This document shows positions 7,075 to 13,602 of a stretch of 64,000 bases of DNA, in pieces. The translations under genes and the position numbers were made by a program. The stretch spans positions 310,001 through 374,000 of the forward strand of contig CAVTIH010000003.1 of NCBI GenBank assembly GCA_963734815.1, given 5' to 3'. The notes beneath the pieces are model-generated. The model ran no database searches and was not told the DNA's origin. It was given only the letters and a program-made list of their open reading frames with translations. The stretch is from Palsa-744 sp963734815. Its GTDB lineage: Bacteria; Actinomycetota; Thermoleophilia; Solirubrobacterales; Solirubrobacteraceae. Position 1 is the first letter of the stretch. Each line of letters opens with the position of its first letter.

Positions 7075-9036
7075 AGAGGCTTTACGCCCGAGCCGGGCGT
7101 GTAGGGATTAGTAGGGCGGGTGGCCGGGAGCGTTGCAGCTCCCGGCTCCCACAGATCTGGGCGTGACAGTCTCCCGTCACCCAGCTCTTCTCACCAGCCG
7201 TGTCAGGGCGTTGGGACCCATTGCCAGTGGGCGAACAGGCCGGGCTCTCGTTTCAAGAGTCTGGCCCACCACTGCTTGAACCGCTTGTAGGTCCGCAGCC
7301 GCTTGTACTTCTTCCCTGCCCAGCGCCTCAGGTAGACGTTGACGCGCCGCAGGAGGGGATAGAGCACTGACCGGTAGTACCGGCCGTAGTAGCTCATCCA
7401 CCCGGCCACGATGGGGTTCAGCCACCTGGCCAGATCGTCGAGCGGCAGGTTGATGTGCCGGTGTATCCGCAACTGGCGGAGCCGAGCACTCTTGGCCTTC
7501 AGCGCCTCGGGGCTGATCGCCGGCAGGAACGACGTGAACCTCACGCCGTCCTTGCGTCGCGCCTCCCGTGGCCGGAAGGCGAACCCCAGGAACGTGAAGG
7601 AGGTGTGCTCGTGGCGCCCGCGACGGTTATCGTCCTTGCAATAGACGATCCTCGTCTTCTGCGGGTGCAGCCTCAAGCCCACCTCTTCCATCCGCGCGGC
7701 GATCCTGGCAAGCACCTCCTCGGCCTGCCGCCGTGACTTGCAGTGCACGATGGCATCGTCGGAGTAGCGCTCAAATGGGCAGTCCGGGTATTCCCGGGCC
7801 ATCCAGGCATCGAACGCAAAGTGCATGAACAGGTTCACCAGGACCGGCGAAACTGCCGACCCTTGCGGAGTTCCCTTCTGGCACTGCACAAGGGTACCGT
7901 CGGGCTGCTGTGACGGGGCGGCAAGCCACCGCTTCACATAGAGCAGCACCCAGCGAGCGTCGGTGACCACTTCCACCGCCTTGACGATGAGTTCCCACGG
8001 CGCCTCATCGAAGAACTTCTGGACATCAAGATCGATGACCCAGTCGTACTTCCAGCACCGCCGCCGGCACACCCCGACCGCTTCCAAGGCCGACTTGCCC
8101 GGCCGGTAACCATAAGAGTCAGGGTGGAACCTCGGCTCCACCAACGGCTCCAGAAACATGGCTGCCGCCGTCATCGCGACCCTATCTGAGATCGTGGGCA
8201 CGCCCAGCACTCGGACCCCGCCGCCATGCAGCTTGGGGATCTCCACCGCCCGCACCGAAGGCGGAAAGTAGGACCCCGAGCTCATCCGATTCCAGATCCG
8301 ATAGAGGTTGTTCTTCAGATCAGACTCGAACTCGTCCAGGGTCTGCCCATCCACTCCCGGGGCACCCTTGTTGGCCTTGACCTGCCGCCACGCCTCCCAG
8401 ACCAACTGCTTGGGAATCGCAAACGACTTGTCCTTGGGCTTTGGCATGTTCATCCTCGCTTCCTCCCAGGGCTCACACCCCGGTTGACCGAAATGGACAT
8501 TCCAGGTGAGCCGGCCCCTTCGCTCCACCCCCACCCCAGCGAGCAGGAACTTCACAGCTACTACGGACCGGTCCGCCAGCGAGCGCCGCGTCGGTACTCA
8601 ATGCCTTCGGTTGCTGCCTCGGCACGCTCCCTTTCGCGACCCTTGGAGACCTGCGGTCCCGGGACGCCGTATCGACGCTCGCCTTCTCACGTTCCGTGCA
8701 AGAGCCGCAGACCAGGCTCACACCGCCTCTACGCCGGACACCACCTGGCCAGGAACACGGGCACCCGCCAGACTCATCCCGAGGGAAAAGCAAGGACCCC
8801 CGGTTTTGATGCCATCAAAACTAATCACGACGCCTCAACAGCGACGCCCGACCAGACCACCGGCCCGACCAGACGCTTCTGGAACGTCTTCCTGGTCCCC
8901 ACCTGACGCGATCAGGTCGCGCCTTCTCCCCGATCGCTCACCACGACGGTCTTCAGCCAACGCAGCACCAGGGTGGTTTAGCGCCCGCCCCCGCAAGGCC
9001 GACACTGGAGGGCCAACAAGCCTCCATCTCTCGCAC
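7075..9036 (-). mobile_element. Group II intron
   Basis: The maturase gene is flanked by about 580 bases of upstream non-coding sequence and about 130 bases downstream, the layout of a group II intron with the ORF in domain IV. The minus strand at 9036 reads GTGCGAGAG, matching the 5' boundary consensus GUGYG. Downstream of the ORF, minus 7150-7121 folds as a strong hairpin (GCCGGGAGC, loop, GCTCCCGGC) preceded by GGGA, a candidate domain V. A further hairpin (ACGCCCG, GCT, CGGGCGT, about 7100-7084) with an adjacent unpaired A is a candidate domain VI. The 3' boundary near 7075 is approximate. Confidence 0.6.
7203..8453 (-). CDS. ltrA: Group II intron reverse transcriptase/maturase
   Basis: A 416-residue LtrA-type protein. 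The RT palm runs from about residue 20 to 300: KGAPGVDGQTLDEF, GYRPGKSALEAV, a first catalytic Asp in VIDLDVQKFFDE, TPQGSAVSPVLVNLFMHF, and a catalytic box YSDD where most group II RTs have YADD. Maturase domain X follows (GWMSYYGRYYRSVLYPLLRRVNVYL). There is no C-terminal HNH endonuclease, so it would retrohome by endonuclease-independent routes or be splice-only. Start ATG 8453 has a GAGG-type ribosome site; an in-frame extension to 8555 lacks family similarity. Confidence 0.9.
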   Translation of the reverse strand: MNMPKPKDKSFAIPKQLVWEAWRQVKANKGAPGVDGQTLDEFESDLKNNLYRIWNRMSSGSYFPPSVRAVEIPKLHGGGVRVLGVPTISDRVAMTAAAMFLEPLVEPRFHPDSYGYRPGKSALEAVGVCRRRCWKYDWVIDLDVQKFFDEAPWELIVKAVEVVTDARWVLLYVKRWLAAPSQQPDGTLVQCQKGTPQGSAVSPVLVNLFMHFAFDAWMAREYPDCPFERYSDDAIVHCKSRRQAEEVLARIAARMEEVGLRLHPQKTRIVYCKDDNRRGRHEHTSFTFLGFAFRPREARRKDGVRFTSFLPAISPEALKAKSARLRQLRIHRHINLPLDDLARWLNPIVAGWMSYYGRYYRSVLYPLLRRVNVYLRRWAGKKYKRLRTYKRFKQWWARLLKREPGLFAHWQWVPTP

Positions 9037-9095
9037 AGCACCGCCTATGAAAGATGTCTTCTACATGACTTCCTCCTCAACGTTCGTGACGCACT

Positions 9096-10540
9096 GCTCC
9101 GTTAGGTTAAAGGTGTTTGGGGTGGGATCTCGAATCTCTCGTCGATGCTGGTGTCGATTGGGGAGGTCAAGATGCAGGCTGTGGCTGGTCTTTCGCTGGG
9201 TGAGCTTGCGCGTGTGCGGGGGCGGTTGGAGGAGTTCGCCGGGGAGATGTTCGACTCGATGCGCCGGAAGGACCAGCGGCGTTGGGGCGAGGTGTATCTG
9301 CGAGGGCTGATGCTGGACGGCAAGCGCAAGTCGATCGAGCCGATGGCCGGGAGGCTCGATGACGGGGACGAGCAGTGCTTGCAGCAGTTTGTGAACCAGT
9401 CGCCGTGGGATTGGCAGCCGGTGCGTAGGGCGTTGGCGCAGCGAGTGAGCGCCGAGATCGAGCCCGAGGCGTGGATCGTTGACGACACCGGGTTCCCGAA
9501 GTTCGGGAAGATGTCGGTCGGGGTCGCGCGCCAGTATTCCGGCGCGCTCGGAAAGGTCGGCAACTGTCAGCTCGGGGTGTCGATCAACGCCGCGTCAGAG
9601 CAGGCGTCGTGTCCGCTTGACTGGCGGCTGTTCATACCTGAGGAGTGGGACGAGGACAGCGAGTCAAACCAGCAGCGGCGCGAGAAAGCCAAGCTGCCGC
9701 AGGACGAGCACCACGTCGAGAAATGGCGGCAGGCGCTCGGGATGATCGATGAGCTCATCGGCTGGCAGGTCGAGCCGGGAGTTATCCTCGGCGATGGTGC
9801 GTACGGTGATGTCACCGAGTTCCGCGAGGAGCTCGAGAAGCGCGAACTGCGGTACGTGTTGGACGTCAAGGGTGTCACCTCCGCCTATAGCGAGCAGGTC
9901 CAGCCCGAGCGCCCGGAGTGGAAAGGCGCTGGGCGTCCACCCAAGCCGCGCTATCGCGAGGCTCCCTCTTCGCTGAGGCAGCTGGCTCTCGCCGCTGGCA
10001 AACAGACCGCTCAGATAGTCACTTGGCGGGAGGGCACGCGCGGCAGCATGACCTCGAGGTTCTTGGCGCTGCGGGTCCGCCCCGCGAACATCCACCTGCG
10101 CAACAACGCCAACAGAAACGGCGAGGAACTCGAGGTGAACTGGCTGCTGTGCGAGTGGCCCTCAGGCAAGGACGAGCCGACCAAGTACTGGCTCTCCAAC
10201 CTCCCGCCCGGCACACCGCTGAAGACACTGGTGAAATTGGCGAAGCTGCGCTGGCGGATCGAGCACGACTACCGCGAGCTCAAGGACGCGCTCGGACTCG
10301 ATCACTTCGAGGGCCGCACCTACCGCGGCTGGCACCACCACGTCACCCTCGTCTCCATCGCGCACGCATTCCTCACCCTGGAGCGAACCCGGCGCCCTCC
10401 AACCAGGGCGGCAGCCTGACCCTCTTCGGGGTCGTCCGGGAGCTACAAGCGCTCCTGGCCTGCTGGCACGGAACCTGCCCCACCTGCCGCAGAGAGCTGC
10501 CGCCCAACCACCACCTACACCCACCACCAACCTAACGGAG
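9096..10540 (+). mobile_element. IS701-family insertion sequence
   Basis: Bounded by perfect inverted repeats TGCTCCGTTAGGTT (9095-9108) and AACCTAACGGAGCA (10529-10542). The element ends fall within these. CACT occurs next to both ends (9092-9095 and 10541-10544), offset by one base, and is a candidate 4-bp target duplication. It encodes one DDE transposase, which is frameshifted near its C-terminus. It sits directly beyond the 5' end of the group II intron. Confidence 0.75.
9172..10535 (+). pseudogene. IS701-family transposase, C-terminal frameshift
   Basis: Residues matching the IS701/DDE_5 family run from ATG 9172 (ribosome site GGGAGGTC just upstream). They include WIVDDTGFPKFGKMSVGVARQYSGALGK with the first catalytic Asp, VILGDGAYGD with the second, and LRWRIEHDYRELKDALGLDHFEGR with the Glu. 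The frame stops at 10419. The expected C-terminal tail (SLTLFGVVRELQALLACW, CPTCRREL) continues in another frame to 10535, so one base is missing near 10388. The catalytic core is intact, so residual activity cannot be excluded. Confidence 0.8.
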
Positions 10541-10652
10541 CACTATTAGAGCGCTGGTCCATTTCTATCTGCGAACGTAAAGAAAAGCAGATAGACCCGA
10601 CGAACAGCTCAGCTCGGCCGCCGGGTGCCGGCCAAGAACTCGTCGTCCTGGG

Positions 10653-11450
10653 ATGGCATTTCAGCGTTCATCCCAGACTCATCTGAGTGAGGCTCGCGGT
10701 GCGCTCGTAGGCGACCGTCACTCGATCGAGCGCCCGGTCATGGTCGCGGTGTCCATAGAGCCGTCGCACCAGCTCGCCACCGTCAGTGTGCCCGCACCGC
10801 GCGACCCGCGGCTCGCGCGCGCCTGCGCGATCACGCTGGAACAGCTCGAAAAACAAATGCCGTTGTCGGCGCTCGCTGAACACGCGCACACGACCGAGCG
10901 CACCCTGTCTCGACTCTTCCGAGCAGAGATGGGCATGAGCTACCCGCAATGGCGCGCGCTGGCGAACGAACTGACGGGCATCGTGGAGGCCGCGGTGGGA
11001 CGATCCGCCTCAGATGACAGACTTCTCGCAATGCGACAGCGAGTCACCGTCATCACGCTTGGTGTGCGCGACCTCAACCGCTCGCGCGGGTTCTACGAAG
11101 CACTCGGCTGGCAGAGCGCTGCGTCACCGGCGGACGACGTCGTGTTCTTCCAAGCCGGCGACATGATCGTCTCGCTGTGGGACCGAGCGAGGCTCGCCGA
11201 GGACAGCTGCGTGCAAGACGCCGGTGGCTGGGGCGGCGTGACGGTTGCCCTCAACCTCGGCTCACCGGCCGAGGTCGACGAGGTCACCGAGCAGGCACGC
11301 GCTGCCGGCGCGACGATCGGCCGCGAGCCCGCACAGACGTTCTGGGGTGGGTACAGCGCCATCTTCATCGATCTCGACGGCCATCCATGGGAGATCGCGC
11401 ACAATCCGCACTGGAGCCTCACCACCGACGGCGGCGTGCGGCTCTCCTGA
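10653..11450 (+). CDS. AraC-fragment / VOC (glyoxalase-fold) chimeric protein
   Basis: The N-terminal part carries the first half of an AraC-type DNA-binding domain (LEQLEKQMPLSALAEHAHTTERTLSRLFRAEMG). The second helix-turn-helix is replaced by unrelated sequence. From about residue 130 a complete VOC domain follows (ITLGVRDLNRSRGFYEALGW, then IDLDGHPWEIAHNPHW), with the C-terminal EIAHN strand of the family. The gene lies 110 bases beyond the IS701 element. Insertion or deletion may have fused an eroded araC gene to a VOC gene, so the start is uncertain. A bona fide AraC-VOC fusion is less likely because half of the HTH is missing. Confidence 0.55.
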   Translation: MAFQRSSQTHLSEARGALVGDRHSIERPVMVAVSIEPSHQLATVSVPAPRDPRLARACAITLEQLEKQMPLSALAEHAHTTERTLSRLFRAEMGMSYPQWRALANELTGIVEAAVGRSASDDRLLAMRQRVTVITLGVRDLNRSRGFYEALGWQSAASPADDVVFFQAGDMIVSLWDRARLAEDSCVQDAGGWGGVTVALNLGSPAEVDEVTEQARAAGATIGREPAQTFWGGYSAIFIDLDGHPWEIAHNPHWSLTTDGGVRLS

Positions 11451-11482
11451 CCAGGCCCCGCGCGATCGGACTCGATGAGCTG

Positions 11483-11881
11483 TCATGCCTGCTCGGCCTG
11501 GAGTGAGGCGGCTTGGGACCAGACGCTTCCCGTCAGCCATGTGGACAGCTCCTGAAGGGCGTCGGGAATGACGTAGTAGTAGGCCCACAAACCGCGGCGC
11601 TCGGAGTCGACGATCCCTGCGGCGCGCAGCTTGCCGAGGTGGTGCGAGAGCGTGGGCTGGGAGATGTCGAACAGTGGCACGAGCTCGCACACACAGACCT
11701 TCCCGGCGTGGCGGCGCAGCACGTCGACGAGCTGCAAGCGGATCGGGTCACCGAGCGCTTTGGCGACCTCGGCCATCCGTGTCGCCTGCTCGCGCTGAAC
11801 GTCGGGGTAGACGACCGGCTCACAGCACCTCTCCCCCGCCGCGCGCTTGGTCTTCGGGGTCAGCTCCAGATCGACAGCCAT
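11483..11881 (-). CDS. arsR: ArsR-family arsenic-responsive repressor
   Basis: A 132-residue ArsR/SmtB repressor. The winged helix spans about residues 35-110, with recognition helix SQPTLSHHLGKLR. Candidate As(III) ligands are a Cys pair near the N-terminus (Cys19, Cys20) and CVCE at the start of the DNA-binding domain (Cys63, Cys65). Such Cys sets are known from arsenite sensors. It is divergent from the aquaporin-type channel and arsC, and overlaps an inverted repeat. When arsenite binds, the operon should be released. ATG 11881 has no obvious ribosome site. Confidence 0.9.
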   Translation of the reverse strand: MAVDLELTPKTKRAAGERCCEPVVYPDVQREQATRMAEVAKALGDPIRLQLVDVLRRHAGKVCVCELVPLFDISQPTLSHHLGKLRAAGIVDSERRGLWAYYYVIPDALQELSTWLTGSVWSQAASLQAEQA

Positions 11882-11902
11882 CAATCTACATATATCTATT
11901 GA
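11881..11902. promoter_or_regulatory. Candidate ArsR operator
   Basis: TCAAT (11881-11885) and ATTGA (11898-11902) form an inverted repeat around an AT-rich core (ACATATATCT), standing out from the GC-rich surroundings. It lies between the divergent arsR and channel genes and touches the arsR start codon. Position, symmetry and AT content match known ArsR operators. Confidence 0.6.
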
Positions 11903-11926
11903 AGTGATGTTTGTCAATGCAATACG

Positions 11927-12679
11927 ATGGCGGCAATGAGACCTCCGCTCCTGCGCCGCCTGCTCGCCGAGCTGCTGGGATCCGCTTTCCTCGCGGCGCT
12001 CGTGATCGGCTCGGGGATCGCGGCGCAGACGCTCTCCCCGAGCGACGTAGGCCTCCAGCTGTTTGAGAACGCGGCCGCTACCGCGGCTGGGCTGTTCGCG
12101 ATCATCCTCATGTTCGGGCCCGTCTCCGGCGGGCACTTCAACCCTGCCGTCTCGCTCGCCGACGCCCGCTTCGGCGGCATCAGCTGGCGTGACGCGTTCG
12201 CCTACATCCCCGCCCAGATTGCAGGCTGCATCCTTGGGGCCATCACCGCGAACGCCATGTTCAGCCTCGCCGCGATCAGCATTTCGACCCACCACCGCGC
12301 GTCGCCTGCGCACCTGTTCTCGGAGGCGATCGCGACCGGCGGCCTGCTGCTCCTGATCTTCGCGCTCGCGCGAACCGGCCGGGCACGCACGGCGCCGGCG
12401 GCCGTCGGCGCGTACATCGGCGCCGCCTACTTCTTTACCAGCTCCGCCAGCTTCGCCAACCCCGCGATCAGCGTTGGGCGCATGTTCTCCAACACGTTCG
12501 CCGGGATCGCCCCAGCCTCGGTGCCCACCTTCGTTCTCGCCCAACTCGTTGGCACCACGTGCTCGGTCCTCGCACTCAGAGTTCTTTACCCCGACGTGAC
12601 GGCGGATGAGGCCGCCAACGTCGTTCTGCCGCATAACGCGCAGCCAGCAGGTGCAATCAGCGGCGCAGCCCGAGGCTAG
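11927..12679 (+). CDS. MIP-family channel, AqpS-like arsenite conduit
   Basis: A 250-residue aquaglyceroporin-fold protein with six hydrophobic segments and both half-helix motifs: NPA in GGHFNPAVS, and NPA in FANPAISVGR. An Arg follows the second motif as in the selectivity filter. Placed between arsR and arsC, it is likely the downhill exit path for arsenite produced by ArsC. This arrangement is known in rhizobia (AqpS) and some actinobacteria as a replacement for ArsB/Acr3 pumps. Substrate is inferred from context. ATG 11927 or 11936 are both possible. Confidence 0.8.
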   Translation: MAAMRPPLLRRLLAELLGSAFLAALVIGSGIAAQTLSPSDVGLQLFENAAATAAGLFAIILMFGPVSGGHFNPAVSLADARFGGISWRDAFAYIPAQIAGCILGAITANAMFSLAAISISTHHRASPAHLFSEAIATGGLLLLIFALARTGRARTAPAAVGAYIGAAYFFTSSASFANPAISVGRMFSNTFAGIAPASVPTFVLAQLVGTTCSVLALRVLYPDVTADEAANVVLPHNAQPAGAISGAARG

Positions 12680-12687
12680 AGCGGCAG

Positions 12688-13080
12688 ATGGCGACCATCC
12701 TGTTCGTCTGCCTGCACAACGCCGGGCGCTCGCAGATGAGCCAAGCCCTCTTCGAGCGCGCCGCCGCCGGCAAGCACACCGCGCTATCGGCAGGCACCAC
12801 CCCGGCCGAGCACATCCACCCCGAGGTCATCCAGGCCATGCGCGAGCTTGACATCGACCTCTCCGACCGCCGCCCCCAACTACTCACCCACACGCTCGCC
12901 GAACAGGCAGACGTCGTCGTCACGATGGGCTGCGGCGACCAATGCCCCTATATCCCAGGCAAGCGCTACATCGACTGGGACCTCCCCGACCCCAAGGGCC
13001 GCCCACTCGCCAAGGTACGAGCCACACGAGACGCGATCGCCAGCCGCGTCAGCGACCTCCTCGCTGAGCTCGAGCACTAA
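12688..13080 (+). CDS. arsC: Arsenate reductase, low-molecular-weight phosphatase type
   Basis: A 130-residue protein with the anion-binding loop C-x5-R near the N-terminus (CLHNAGRS, Cys8-Arg14). The redox segment MGCGDQCPYIP then WDLPDPKG is typical of ArsC2/LMW-PTP arsenate reductases. It reduces As(V) to As(III), using a disulfide cascade resolved by thioredoxin or mycothiol. It lies eight bases downstream of the channel gene in one operon. Its 3' end overlaps the convergent VOC gene by four bases. Confidence 0.9.
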   Translation: MATILFVCLHNAGRSQMSQALFERAAAGKHTALSAGTTPAEHIHPEVIQAMRELDIDLSDRRPQLLTHTLAEQADVVVTMGCGDQCPYIPGKRYIDWDLPDPKGRPLAKVRATRDAIASRVSDLLAELEH

Positions 13081-13535
13081 CCGCCCCGCCGGTCGCCGAC
13101 GACGATCCGCTCCGCCAGCTCGACGATGATCCCCTCCGGGCCGCGGACGTAGCAGAGCCGATAGCTGTCTTCGTAGCGCTCCACCTCGCCAACGAGCTCC
13201 GCGCCGCGGGCCCGCAAGCCAGCGACGACGGCGTCGATGTCGTCGACTGCGAATGCGACATGGCGGATGCCCGGGGTGTTCGACGGCGCGCGCCGATCAC
13301 CGTCCTGGCCCAACGGGGCGTGAAACTTCGCCAGCTCAAGCCGTCCGTGACCGTCCGGGGTCTCCAACATCGCGATCTCCGCCCGGACGCCCTCGAGCCC
13401 CACCACGCGGTCCACCCAACCGCCCTCAACCGGCCTCTCGCCCCGCAGCTCGAGTCCGAGCTCGACGAAGAACGCCGTCGCGGCCGCGAGGTCGTCGACC
13501 ACGATGCCCACGTGGTCCATGCGTTGGATCGGCAT
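13077..13535 (-). CDS. VOC-superfamily (glyoxalase-like) protein
   Basis: A 152-residue single-chain VOC protein with both half-domains: MDHVGIVVDDLAAATAFFVELGL at the start, and RHVAFAVDDIDAVVAGLRARGAEL with PEGIIVELAERI at the end. His in MDHVG, a Glu in LEL and the final Glu are the usual metal ligands. Substrate unknown. It ends inside arsC on the opposite strand. Some VOC proteins cleave C-As bonds (ArsI), but the vicinal Cys pair ArsI needs is absent here, so that role is unlikely. Confidence 0.8.
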   Translation of the reverse strand: MPIQRMDHVGIVVDDLAAATAFFVELGLELRGERPVEGGWVDRVVGLEGVRAEIAMLETPDGHGRLELAKFHAPLGQDGDRRAPSNTPGIRHVAFAVDDIDAVVAGLRARGAELVGEVERYEDSYRLCYVRGPEGIIVELAERIVVGDRRGG

Positions 13536-13570
13536 GCGCTCGACGGTAGCGGAACGACGCTCCGAGCTAA

Positions 13571-13585
13571 GTTGACCGGGTCAAC
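13571..13585. promoter_or_regulatory. Palindromic operator upstream of rph
   Basis: GTTGACC-G-GGTCAAC, a perfect 7+7 inverted repeat with a one-base centre, ends 17 bases before the rph start codon. Its position over the likely promoter or leader suggests a repressor site. It does not match the rifamycin-associated element consensus known from Streptomyces (GGGGCTTGCGGCAAGGCCC), so regulation here may differ. Confidence 0.6.
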
Positions 13586-13602
13586 CCCAAAGAGGTGGGC
13601 GG

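Noticed and set aside
8226..9041. Forward open frames within the 5' part of the group II intron
   Set aside because: They lie over structured intron RNA and the maturase antisense strand and show no similarity to any family.
11882..12634. N-terminal extension of the ArsR frame through the channel gene
   Set aside because: The extension is antisense to the aquaporin-type gene and lacks similarity; the ArsR family start fits 11881.
13077..13535. VOC protein as an ArsI-type C-As lyase
   Set aside because: It converges on arsC, but the vicinal Cys pair needed by ArsI is not present.
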